Origin: Desulfolinea sp050305405
GTDB lineage: Bacteria > Chloroflexota > Anaerolineae > Anaerolineales > Villigracilaceae
Direction of reading: 5' to 3'
Assembly (NCBI GenBank): GCA_050305405.1
Contig: JBNLFG010000011.1
Location: 1-64,000 of the forward strand
Length of the DNA stretch: 64,000 nt
Part shown: in pieces, positions 1 to 7,769 of the stretch
Layout: the number at the start of each line of letters is the position of its first letter
How positions within the stretch are numbered: position 1 is the first letter of the stretch
The notes under the pieces: generated by a model
Told to the model about the DNA's origin: nothing
Seen by the model: only the letters and a program-made list of their open reading frames with translations
Database searches by the model: none
Program-made: the position numbers and the translations under genes

Positions 1-2
1 TC

Positions 3-56
3 TACGCCATTCTGAAAAACCGCAATCTGGATGAGTATAGAGCGGAATGTCCCTAG
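3..56 (+). CDS. Possible C-terminal tail of a gene cut by the window edge
   Basis: From base 3 an open frame runs 17 codons to a TAG at 54-56, reading YAILKNRNLDEYRAECP. The composition is compatible with a real protein end, but no family can be recognised from so few residues. The other two forward frames stop earlier. It could equally be non-coding sequence. Confidence 0.25.
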   Translation, partial: YAILKNRNLDEYRAECP

Positions 57-155
57 CACATAATTAACTCATTTATGCACGAAACCTTATTCATTTGTTC
101 TCATGTATAATTTTTAAAGTAGTAAAACCTTGTTTACATTCACTTCGGAGGCGGT

Positions 156-728
156 ATGGGAAAAGAAAATGAGGATTTAAAAAACGAGATGCATCTTGAA
201 TTCCTAAAAACACTGCACGACGAAAAGATCAAGACACAAGGCGAACGTGCTACTTACACCACAAGTAAGTTCGCATTTATCACTGGTTTATTCGGCTTAG
301 GGGCATTACGCATTGGCGAAATGAACTTCAGTATACTCCTCTACTTTATCCCCGTCATTGCTATTGGGTACGACTTATACATTCGCGCTGCCGATTTGAG
401 CATCAAGAAAATCGGAGCCTTTTTACGAAACGATCCTGAAGCAGGCACCACCAAAGCAGAGAAAGCATGGGAAAGATTTTCGTCCAAACATCGTGATAAG
501 CTAGCACAACTTGCGACTACTTTGTTTTCTTATGTGATCGTTTTCGCTGCAGCAGCATCTATATTTGCACTAGAAGAAGAAAAGGGCCAAACCTTCTATA
601 CCATATTCACTATTTGGCTCACGCTTAGTGTAATTAGCAATCTTTTTTTGTGGTACGGCCATAGAAAAGAGATAAAAAGGCTCGATGAATATCAACCTAA
701 AGATTCAGCCGGTGACACCAATGAATAA
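156..728 (+). CDS. Hypothetical four-helix membrane protein
   Basis: A 190-residue protein of unknown function. It has a charged N-terminus (about residues 1-35) and two hydrophobic helices at about 38-52 and 57-74. A charged cytosolic loop with Lys/Arg/Glu-rich helices follows (about 78-118), then two more helices at about 120-138 and 147-167 and a polar tail. The start is preceded by a strong GGAGG-type ribosome site (about 147-151). A TATAAT hexamer at 106-111 could be the -10 element, although no good -35 is visible. Its stop codon overlaps the next gene's ATG, so the two are probably translated together. I do not recognise the family. Confidence 0.7.
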   Translation: MGKENEDLKNEMHLEFLKTLHDEKIKTQGERATYTTSKFAFITGLFGLGALRIGEMNFSILLYFIPVIAIGYDLYIRAADLSIKKIGAFLRNDPEAGTTKAEKAWERFSSKHRDKLAQLATTLFSYVIVFAAAASIFALEEEKGQTFYTIFTIWLTLSVISNLFLWYGHRKEIKRLDEYQPKDSAGDTNE

Positions 729-1851
729 GGGTGATAAAACCAGCAATACGCCATCTCCATTCAAACGCATCAAAGCCCCCGACGCTTTGCGTGGTCTGAT
801 CATGATATTCATGGCGCTCGACCACGCCAATCAATTCATCGCTCAAAAGCACTCATCCGGCGAGTATTGGGGCGGACCTTTTCCCAACTATCACGACGCA
901 CTCTCTTTTCTAACGCGCTGGGTCACCCACCTCGCCGCACCAGGCTTCTTCTTCCTGATGGGCATGGGGATGTGGCTCTTCACCCAGTCCCGCCGCGAAA
1001 AAGGCTGGAGCAACTGGCAAATCATCGGTCATTTCATTTTACGCGGTGCGATACTGATTGCCCTGCAAATTTTCGTCGTTAACCGAGCTTGGGAACTCTC
1101 CCCCGGAGGCTGGTTCCTGGAAAATTACGTCGGCGTGCTTTTTGCGCTCGGCGGAACAATGATCGTCCTCTCTTCTCTTCCATTGGATAAAACACATCGT
1201 TTACTCCCTCTTACAATCCTGTTTCTTTTTACTAGCGGATTTTTCCTCCCTGATCCAAGCACTTGGGGAGAGCCAGTTAGTACCATCCAGCGCCTATTCA
1301 CCACCCCCGGCGGTGACTTAGCCCTCTGGGTAAACTACCCCATCTCACCCTGGATGCCGCTGGTCATGCTCGGCATGCTCTTCGGACATTGGTTCAACGC
1401 CGACAGAGACAAAGCTTATCAGCGCGCCCTCTGGATCGGCACAGCCTTTCTGCTCGCTTTCGTCATTACTCGCCCGCTCGGCAATTTCTGGAATATCCGC
1501 CCGCTGTCAACCGAAAACTGGATCGACTTCCTCAATGTGGTCAAATACCCACCCAGCCTAACCTTCATCTTCATGACGATGGGGATCAACCTGCTGCTTT
1601 TATGGGGATTCTCAAAGATGGACAAAGTACTCGCTCCCCTGACAGTTTTCGGGAAAACGCCCCTCTTCTTCTACATTGTCCATCTTTATCTTTATGCCGC
1701 ATTGGGAACTTGGTTCACCCCCAACGGAACGAGCATCGTAGCCATGTTCCCATACTGGCTGCTCGGCTTGGTCATTCTCTACCCACTCTGTATCGGTTAC
1801 GCCCGTTTAAAGAACACAGACGGAATCAAAACCATCCTGCAATTCTTCTAA
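721..1851 (+). CDS. HGSNAT/DUF1624-like membrane acyltransferase family protein
   Basis: An integral membrane protein of 376 residues with about ten hydrophobic helices. Near the N-terminus it has the signature of the heparan-alpha-glucosaminide N-acetyltransferase-like family (DUF1624): APDALRGLIMIFMALDHAN, with the conserved Asp-His of helix 1. Family members move acetyl or acyl groups across the membrane onto sugars, but the substrate here is unknown. I chose ATG 721, which overlaps the upstream stop by 8 bases. An in-frame ATG at 685 would add 12 residues and lies deeper in the upstream gene. The family call is fairly firm; the activity is inferred. Confidence 0.75.
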   Translation: MNKGDKTSNTPSPFKRIKAPDALRGLIMIFMALDHANQFIAQKHSSGEYWGGPFPNYHDALSFLTRWVTHLAAPGFFFLMGMGMWLFTQSRREKGWSNWQIIGHFILRGAILIALQIFVVNRAWELSPGGWFLENYVGVLFALGGTMIVLSSLPLDKTHRLLPLTILFLFTSGFFLPDPSTWGEPVSTIQRLFTTPGGDLALWVNYPISPWMPLVMLGMLFGHWFNADRDKAYQRALWIGTAFLLAFVITRPLGNFWNIRPLSTENWIDFLNVVKYPPSLTFIFMTMGINLLLLWGFSKMDKVLAPLTVFGKTPLFFYIVHLYLYAALGTWFTPNGTSIVAMFPYWLLGLVILYPLCIGYARLKNTDGIKTILQFF

Positions 1852-1906
1852 AACAACCGTGACAGGCATCAAAACCAAACGTCTCTTTGCTGGTAAACTC
1901 ATTCCC

Positions 1907-3562
1907 ATGAAAAATATAATCAGGCATCTAAAAAGTATCATCACCATCACCCTGGGCTGGATTCTCGGTCCGGCAGTCGGCTGGGCACTCGGCGCTGTGC
2001 TGGGGCAGGATTTTGGTTACAGCTCCGTGCCTGGCCACGATCCGTTATCATCAGGTGCGCTAACAAGTTTAGCGTTTGGCGTTATGGGGGCTGGCATTGG
2101 CGTTCTGTTGGCGTTGTTCATCACGATCCTAAGTCTGAAAAACTTGCCGCCATTGCTGGAAAAAAGAGAGAAAAAAATAGCGCTGTTCGGCGGCATCATC
2201 GGTTTTGGGCTTGGCGCATTAATCGGTGGAGTCTTTGTCTTTAACGGATTGACATCGCTCTTGCTCACACCCTTTGTCGTGTTGGGAACAGATTGGGCAT
2301 GGGCAATTGGCTTTGGACTCACACTACATGGTGCGGTTTTTGGGTTAGCGCTCAGTCTGACAAGGACACACGGAACACCAGAAACGGAAACAAGCCCAGC
2401 CATCCGCGGACGTATCCTGCTTTATATCCCCTTTCTTTTACTCGCAGGCATGGGCAGTATTGCCTGGTTCTGGTCAACGTGGATGCCATTCAGCAAAGCC
2501 GCTGAAACCAGCGGTGACCAAGCGCAAACGCTCACTGGACACACAAGCGAAATCTCACAGCTCTACGTTTCGCCGGATGGGCACTATATGCTCTCAAATG
2601 CCCACGACCGCTTCCCCCGTATATGGGACTTGCAAACCCAGAAAAATATCTTCACCTTCGAGTACATTCAATATATCCATAACGCCAGTTTCTCGCCCGA
2701 TTCGCAATGGCTGGTGATAACGGATGGGATCAACGATAGTTACGCGCCAGACATAAGCGCCCTGCGCACCAGCGACTGGCAAGAAGGCTGGAGCACCGAT
2801 ATATGTGCATACTGCAACATCAATGCGCTGGTCTTTTCAGACGACAGCCAACTTCTGGCAATTTCAGCTTGCTACGATTCGGAAGAAAATTATCTCGAAG
2901 TCTGGGATATTCAAGAAAACATCCAACTTCTTGATCTTGACGGTGCGGGCTGCCCTTCAGGAAAGTTATCATTTTCCAGCACTCCTGTGCCCGAAAACCC
3001 AAATCAAATTTCGTATGATCTGGGAGAAAAAGGCCTGCTCCTCTACACTCCCCATCATCCAAATGAAGAAGGGAAAATTGCGTCAGTCTACTCAGACGAC
3101 GACAGTCTCGAGGTCGTCGCAACACAAGATGAAAGCGAGCTTTACACCATCGTTGGCGTGGATACAAAAACCGATACGTCCTTGTGGACGCTTGTTCCCG
3201 ATAAAAAGGGTTGGTTCTACAACCTTGTCATTTCCCCCGATAACCGCTGGCTGGTCTTCTCGATCGAAGAAGAATTTCAAATCTGGGACTTGGAAACAGG
3301 CACACTGGCAGCCACCTTGCCCGGCGACAACTATAACTGGGGGTCGCATATCCTTTTCTCGCCAAACAGTGAATATTTGGCTCTAGCTGAAGGCTACGAA
3401 AAGACGAATATCAGAGTCCTGAAAACAGGTAGCTTTGAACAAATTCACGATTTTACAGGTCACCGCTTACCGATCAAAACATTGGTATTTACCCCCGACA
3501 GCCAAACCCTGATCTCCGGTTCCGAAGACTTGACCATCCGCCTCTGGGAGATTGAACCTTAA
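1907..3562 (+). CDS. Membrane-anchored WD40-repeat protein
   Basis: A 551-residue protein in two halves. Residues 1 to about 200 contain five or so hydrophobic, glycine-rich helices. From about 215 to the end, WD40-type blades begin with GHTSEISQLYVSPDG and end with GHRLPIKTLVFTPDSQ and a closing SEDLTIRLWEIEP blade. Several internal blades have degenerate WD dipeptides (IWDLQT, VWDIQE, IWDLETG). This predicts a beta-propeller held at the membrane, presumably a protein-interaction platform. ATG 1907 is preferred; a GTG at 1859 would add 16 residues. It sits 56 bases after the acyltransferase on the same strand. No partner is evident. Confidence 0.75.
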   Translation: MKNIIRHLKSIITITLGWILGPAVGWALGAVLGQDFGYSSVPGHDPLSSGALTSLAFGVMGAGIGVLLALFITILSLKNLPPLLEKREKKIALFGGIIGFGLGALIGGVFVFNGLTSLLLTPFVVLGTDWAWAIGFGLTLHGAVFGLALSLTRTHGTPETETSPAIRGRILLYIPFLLLAGMGSIAWFWSTWMPFSKAAETSGDQAQTLTGHTSEISQLYVSPDGHYMLSNAHDRFPRIWDLQTQKNIFTFEYIQYIHNASFSPDSQWLVITDGINDSYAPDISALRTSDWQEGWSTDICAYCNINALVFSDDSQLLAISACYDSEENYLEVWDIQENIQLLDLDGAGCPSGKLSFSSTPVPENPNQISYDLGEKGLLLYTPHHPNEEGKIASVYSDDDSLEVVATQDESELYTIVGVDTKTDTSLWTLVPDKKGWFYNLVISPDNRWLVFSIEEEFQIWDLETGTLAATLPGDNYNWGSHILFSPNSEYLALAEGYEKTNIRVLKTGSFEQIHDFTGHRLPIKTLVFTPDSQTLISGSEDLTIRLWEIEP

Positions 3563-3631
3563 ACATACTATCGGGGGGCGTAATTTTCCCATTACTGCAC
3601 TAAATTTAATACACACTGAGCCTTACAAAAC

Positions 3632-3666
3632 CCACCAGCAATTTTCTAAGCACAGATTGCTGGTGG
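3632..3666. repeat. Perfect 10-bp inverted repeat
   Basis: CCACCAGCAA (3632-3641) and TTGCTGGTGG (3657-3666) are exact reverse complements separated by 15 bases. There is no T-run on the plus strand after the hairpin. It may be a weak terminator after the WD40 gene or the scar of a small repeat next to the truncated protease downstream. Confidence 0.45.
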
Positions 3667-3684
3667 AAATCCCCTATAAAAACT

Positions 3685-3972
3685 TTGTCCAGCACCGTGC
3701 TGTATAAAACTATAAGTAGCCAAGGTATAAAATATGGAAATTCAAACGCCGCCTACTTCCCTTGGGGTATTGGCATTATTGTCAGTTCGGTTCTTTTTGG
3801 ATTAGCACATATGTATCAGGGCGTGGTAGGCGTCATCGAAGCATTTGTGTTCGGAGTTGTAGCAACTGGCCTTTATCTTGCTAGCAAACGCAACTTATGG
3901 CCGTCAATTCTTTTTCATGGCATGAATGATGCGATCGGCGTTTTACTGATATTCTTCGGTCTTTATCCATAA
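3685..3972 (+). pseudogene. Truncated CPBP-family intramembrane protease (C-terminal half)
   Basis: The reading frame covers about 95 codons and ends at a TAA. It carries the later motifs of CPBP (CAAX protease and bacteriocin-processing) proteins: SVLFGLAH, then a glycine-rich helix, then LFHGMNDAIG. The N-terminal helices and the essential EExxxR motif are missing. No ATG lies upstream of the conserved part; the only early start is a TTG at 3685 without a ribosome site. Upstream in-frame sequence has no protease similarity. This looks like a gene remnant left after deletion or insertion. Intact relatives are at 14391-15269 and 43178-43789. Confidence 0.65.
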
Positions 3973-4025
3973 TGGCGCGCGGGCTTACACAGCGCGTACT
4001 TGACCTGTGGGATTCATGGAGGAAA

Positions 4026-4700
4026 ATGTCAAAGCGATATCTGTTTTCAATAGCACTTTCAATCGCAGCTATTACGATACTATCTTTTTTCTTTGAAATA
4101 ATGGGGCTAATTTCATACGGTCTAATCATTATAAGCGTCTGGGTAACAATTGCCATCATCATAATTTGGTTAGTTACTTGTTTGTTATCAAAGCTCCACA
4201 TAGCCAAGAAAACCTTCCGACTTCGGTCGCCCTTGAAGTTTCCTCTCTTCCTTTTTGTTTCTGGCGTCGCGGGCATTTTATTTATGAATTTGTATGCACC
4301 ACCTGCCCTTCCACCACCAACATTCTCAGTTAATGATCAGTTAAGTTATATGTATAAAACCGACCAGGGAGATAGATTGGCATTGCGTTTCCTAAAATTG
4401 AACAAGCGCGACCAAGAACGCTTAGAACGAGTTGTTGAATTGCACGAGCAAGAAGTAATTAAATCCCCAGAAAATCTGTATCAAGCGGCCACGATTCTCC
4501 AGCATGGAACAAAGAGTGAACATTATGAATTGGCATATATTCTTGCCAAACAAGCAAGTGAAACAGGGTATGATAATGCGGAAGGATTATGGAAGGCAGC
4601 TTATGACCGTTGGATGTTGTCTTTAGGAAAATCACAGGAATATGGAACTCAATCCACTGCAACATTTACATTTTTTGGTATCTCTATTGAGCAAAAGTAA
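4026..4700 (+). CDS. Membrane protein with a DUF6624-like C-terminal domain
   Basis: A 224-residue protein with three hydrophobic helices in its first 90 residues, then a soluble alpha-helical domain. The C-terminal part contains YQAATILQHG, AAYDRWMLSLGKSQ and a terminal YGTQ. This QH...DR...G-Q-YGTQ pattern is what I recall of the DUF6624 family, whose function is unknown. ATG 4026 is chosen because GGAGG lies just upstream at 4018-4022. A longer frame from 3972 overlaps the protease remnant and lacks a ribosome site. The gene is AT-rich relative to the rest of the window, like its neighbours. Confidence 0.65.
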   Translation: MSKRYLFSIALSIAAITILSFFFEIMGLISYGLIIISVWVTIAIIIIWLVTCLLSKLHIAKKTFRLRSPLKFPLFLFVSGVAGILFMNLYAPPALPPPTFSVNDQLSYMYKTDQGDRLALRFLKLNKRDQERLERVVELHEQEVIKSPENLYQAATILQHGTKSEHYELAYILAKQASETGYDNAEGLWKAAYDRWMLSLGKSQEYGTQSTATFTFFGISIEQK

Positions 4701-4860
4701 ACGCAGAACCTACAGAGAATTCTGATGAACATAACCTTTGCAAGTCTTCCTCAATTTGAAGTTCTCGAAAGAAAAAGTCAAGGCACTGTTACACAATTTT
4801 CAGGAATTGTCAAAAACACCACTCTTTCAAAAGTTTTAGACTTAGCTTTAGGAGAACGAA

Positions 4861-5277
4861 ATGTGCACCGAAGTATACATCGGCATCAATGATGAGAATG
4901 CTGAGCTGGAAATAATTGATGACCCGACTGGCTTCTGGGTGCAGGAGGTCAAAGAAACCCAACATTACTCAAAAGAAATTTTGGGCACAAAGCGAATCCT
5001 AAAAATCGGCTCATTTATGGGCTGCACTTGTGGTTTTGCCTATGGGGATTGGGGTAAAAATATGCCAGGCGAAGATACTCCCAAACGAAAATCCAACGTC
5101 CAAGCGCTCCAGACTTATCTTCAACAAAACCGAGAGTGTCTTGTTGGTATAGTCACCTTCTACAAGTTTGATAAAATGAGAAGGGAAGAATTTCCTGTAA
5201 AATTATTAAATGTGCCTGCAATGATTGATCGGGAATTTGATTTTGAAGATGATGTGATTTATCAACTAGTTTATTAA
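4861..5277 (+). CDS. Hypothetical small soluble protein
   Basis: A 138-residue acidic protein with no signal peptide or membrane helix. It begins MCTEVYIG and has a short Cys-containing motif, GCTCGFAYG, at about residues 54-62, which could bind metal or be redox-active. I do not recognise the family. A ribosome site (AGGAG, about 4852-4856) precedes the ATG. It stands alone between AT-rich intergenic sequence and the flavoprotein gene. Confidence 0.6.
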   Translation: MCTEVYIGINDENAELEIIDDPTGFWVQEVKETQHYSKEILGTKRILKIGSFMGCTCGFAYGDWGKNMPGEDTPKRKSNVQALQTYLQQNRECLVGIVTFYKFDKMRREEFPVKLLNVPAMIDREFDFEDDVIYQLVY

Positions 5278-5343
5278 AGATCAAAGCAATCATTATCTAC
5301 GTCCAGCAGCAGTCATCGGACGCCAAGGAAGCATCACCGAACT

Positions 5344-6540
5344 ATGAAAAAAACGATCATCATCGGCGCGGGCCCCGCTGGCCTCATGGCTGCCGAAACC
5401 CTCGCCAAAAATGGCATTCACGTCGACATCTACGATGCCATGCCTTCGGCGGGACGCAAGTTTCTCATCGCAGGCAAAGGCGGACTGAACCTAACCCATG
5501 CCGAGCCTTACGAGACCTTCGTCACGCGCTATCGCGATGCCGCAGACCTGCGTCCCTATCTTGATGCCTTTCCCCCCGATGCACTCCGCCAATGGGCAAA
5601 AGAACTCGGTTTTGAGACCTTCATTGGCTCTTCAGGCAAAGTCTTCCCAGAAGGGATGCAAGCCGCACCACTATTAAAAGCCTGGCGAGAACGGCTCATC
5701 GCACAGAGTGTAACCTTCCACTTCCAACATCGCTGGCTGGGCTGGGACGAGAATTACGCCCTTCGCTTCGAGACTGCTGATGGCGAGATTTTAGCGGAAG
5801 CTGATGGGGTCATTCTAGCGCTCGGAGGCGGAAGCTGGCCCAAAACAGGCTCGACCGGCGCTTGGGTCACCATCCTGCAAGAGCGCGGCATCCCCATCCA
5901 GCCGCTCAAACCGGCCAATTGCGGTTTCAATATCCAATGGAGCGAGCATTTCAAAACCCGTTTCGCAGGCGAGCCGATCAAATCCGTCGCGCTATCCTTC
6001 AACGGGCGCACCGAACGTGGCGAATTCGTCATCACTGAGCACGGCATCGAAGGCAATCTCGTCTACAAATTTTCGGCAGACTTGCGTGATGCCATCGAAA
6101 AAAGCGGCAGCGTCACCATCCATTTGGATCTACTGCCCGACCAAGAGGCCGCACAACTTTTCAGACACCCACGCGGAAAACGCAGTTTTTCAAGCTATCT
6201 GAAAAAAGAAACGGGATTGAGCGGGGCAAAAGCCAACCTGATCTGGGAAGTGCTGCCGCACGGCACGCCCCCGGATTTAGACTTGCTCGGCGCCACCCTA
6301 AAATCTCTCCCGCTGACATTACTCTCCCCCCGCCCCCTCGAGGAAGCGATTAGCAGCGCAGGCGGCGTCCCCTTTGCGGCGCTGGATGCTAATCTGATGC
6401 TCAACAATATCCCCGGCACCTTCTGCGCAGGCGAAATGCTCGATTGGGAAGCCCCAACCGGCGGCTACCTACTAACCGCCTGCTTCGCAACCGGCAAAGC
6501 GGCAGGGGAAGGTGTACTGAACTGGCTTTCAAGGAGCTAA
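5344..6540 (+). CDS. HI0933/TIGR03862-type FAD-dependent flavoprotein
   Basis: A 398-residue flavoprotein of the HI0933 (YhiN-like) family. The N-terminal dinucleotide-binding loop reads IIIGAGPAGLMAAETLA. It is followed by the family's GRKFLIAGKGGLNLTH segment and, near the C-terminus, PTGGYLLTACFATGKAAGEG, the second FAD-contacting region. Length is normal for the family. The reaction is unknown; relatives are annotated as NAD(P)/FAD oxidoreductases or BaiN-like reductases. The thioesterase gene begins 2 bases after its stop, and its ribosome site lies inside this gene's end, so the two are probably co-translated. Confidence 0.85.
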   Translation: MKKTIIIGAGPAGLMAAETLAKNGIHVDIYDAMPSAGRKFLIAGKGGLNLTHAEPYETFVTRYRDAADLRPYLDAFPPDALRQWAKELGFETFIGSSGKVFPEGMQAAPLLKAWRERLIAQSVTFHFQHRWLGWDENYALRFETADGEILAEADGVILALGGGSWPKTGSTGAWVTILQERGIPIQPLKPANCGFNIQWSEHFKTRFAGEPIKSVALSFNGRTERGEFVITEHGIEGNLVYKFSADLRDAIEKSGSVTIHLDLLPDQEAAQLFRHPRGKRSFSSYLKKETGLSGAKANLIWEVLPHGTPPDLDLLGATLKSLPLTLLSPRPLEEAISSAGGVPFAALDANLMLNNIPGTFCAGEMLDWEAPTGGYLLTACFATGKAAGEGVLNWLSRS

Positions 6541-6542
6541 AC

Positions 6543-6998
6543 ATGACCAAACACGAAGCCCTACTCGAAAAAATGATGGAAGTTTTGCGTGAACGTTACG
6601 GCGAGCGCGTGGACGATTTTCTCTTTCCCCCGCCAATCTTTGATTTAATGCAAGGGGAACTGCTTGAAATTGATCTCGATAAAGCCTTGCTCAAGGCACG
6701 CTTCCCCGTGCTGGAGAGTTACCAAAACCCCTACCAGACCATGCAGGGCGGAATGCTCGCCACCGCTGTCGACAATACGATTGGTCCCTTGAGCGTACTC
6801 GTCGCCCCACCCAACGTAACCCGCACGCTAGAGATGAAATACAGCCGCCCTGTCACCATGGAGATGAGCGAGATCATCATCACCGCCAAGCTCATCAATC
6901 AAGACGAACATCGCATCTACATCAACGCAGAAGTGCGCAGCCCGGACGGGGAAAAACTCGCCACGGCCAAAGCCGTACATTGGATCGTAAAGAAGTAA
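6543..6998 (+). CDS. PaaI-family hotdog thioesterase
   Basis: A 151-residue single hotdog-fold protein. The region NPYQTMQGGMLATAVDNTIG matches the conserved HGG-type helix of PaaI/4HBT acyl-CoA thioesterases, here with Gln-Gly-Gly instead of His-Gly-Gly. It is followed by strands such as LEMKYSRPV. It probably hydrolyses an acyl-CoA in the cytosol, substrate unknown. ATG 6543 is preceded by AAGGAG (6530-6535), which fits better than upstream in-frame starts inside the flavoprotein gene. A strong hairpin follows at 7021. Confidence 0.8.
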   Translation: MTKHEALLEKMMEVLRERYGERVDDFLFPPPIFDLMQGELLEIDLDKALLKARFPVLESYQNPYQTMQGGMLATAVDNTIGPLSVLVAPPNVTRTLEMKYSRPVTMEMSEIIITAKLINQDEHRIYINAEVRSPDGEKLATAKAVHWIVKK

Positions 6999-7020
6999 AC
7001 AAAACTGATAATTTAAGGAA

Positions 7021-7056
7021 CAAGAGCCGCCAAATATTTGGCGGCTCTTGTTGATT
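7021..7056. terminator. Bidirectional intrinsic terminator
   Basis: A perfect 30-base palindrome (7021-7050, arms CAAGAGCCGCCAAAT and its complement) is followed by a T-rich stretch. It lies between the convergent thioesterase gene (plus) and the thioredoxin-like gene (minus), so it can end both transcripts. Confidence 0.8.
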
Positions 7057-7104
7057 CTCAAACTATCTTGTTTAGCAATTTTTCAATGAAGATAGGGAAT
7101 GACT

Positions 7105-7656
7105 TTACTGAATCACTTTCATAAACTCAGTTGCAAACTCTTCGGTGGATACTCCTCCAAACCAGGTTTTGACGGGCGTTCCACTGGCATCCAATAGAAC
7201 GAACATCGGCTGGTAGGTAAAGCCAAACTCTTCTTTGAAAGGCTGTGTTAGCGGATCATCAATATCCAGGAACGAGAACTCGATCTGACCGTAATACTGT
7301 GCTTCGAGCCCATGCACGATGGGCGCCATGCTTTGGCAGGTACTTCACCAAAAGGCGAAGAACTCGATCAACTGCGGTTGTCCGCTGGTCAGATTGACAG
7401 TCCCTGGATCAGTAGCAACAAGTTGGGAACCGCGCGAAGTGGGCATTGCCATCGCTTCTTCGACAGGCTCTTCAGTTGCCATTGCTCCTTCTTCAACAGG
7501 TGCTTCTTCCGGTGCAGGAGCAGCTTCTTCGACGTGCGTCGCGACCGGCATCTCCCCGCTCTCGGGAGTAGCTGTTGGCGCCGACACGCTCGGGGTACAA
7601 GCCGAAAGTAAAAAAACGACGAGCAAGCCCAGGGTCAAAAATGTTTTTCGGGTCAA
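7105..7656 (-). CDS. Thioredoxin-like lipoprotein with in-frame TGA at the first redox position (candidate selenoprotein)
   Basis: Reading through one TGA (complement 7345-7347) gives 183 residues. They comprise a lipoprotein signal with lipobox LLSAC (Cys20), a Pro/Ala/Glu/Thr-rich linker to about residue 90, and a thioredoxin fold with LIEFFAFW-(TGA)-STCQSMAPIV. The last conserved landmark is the cis-Pro region FTYQPMFVLLD. The TGA falls exactly where thioredoxins have the first Cys of WCxxC, giving UxxC (residues 104 and 107). The start is TTG at 7656, with GGAG six bases upstream on the coding strand. Both halves lie in the same frame and keep coding character, so simple decay is less likely. 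A hairpin suited to SECIS function follows the TGA. A Cys-to-stop mutation or sequencing error remains possible. Confidence 0.7.
7308..7347 (-). promoter_or_regulatory. Candidate bacterial SECIS element after TGA
   Basis: On the minus strand the TGA is followed 20 bases later by a perfect 6-bp stem, GCCCAT-CGTGC-ATGGGC (complement 7308-7324). The apical loop begins 26 bases after TGA and has G as its second base. This satisfies the published bacterial SECIS rule (loop 16-37 bases from TGA, G in the first two loop positions). The same GGC-GCC...CGTG...GGC-T arrangement occurs after the TGA at 62251. Confidence 0.55.
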
Positions 7657-7769
7657 ATTATTCTCCTTTTCTTATAACATTCCTATGTTCTGGATAAAGA
7701 TAGTATACATTATTATGATAATATTCACCTTAATTATCTTACTAAATCCACAACACCTAGGAGGTATCT

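Noticed and set aside
3972..4700. A longer start at 3972 for the DUF6624-like gene
   Set aside because: The extra 18 codons overlap the protease remnant's stop and lack a ribosome site, while GGAGG lies just before ATG 4026.
4725..4892. A 55-codon open frame upstream of the gene at 4861
   Set aside because: It has no ribosome site, no recognisable similarity, and overlaps the start of a better-supported gene.
7105..7656. Treating TGA as a general sense codon (for example Trp) in this organism
   Set aside because: TGA is the ordinary stop of aroA, aroE, tyrA, pheA and other intact genes in the window, so a genome-wide reassignment does not fit; only two specific TGA sites look recoded.
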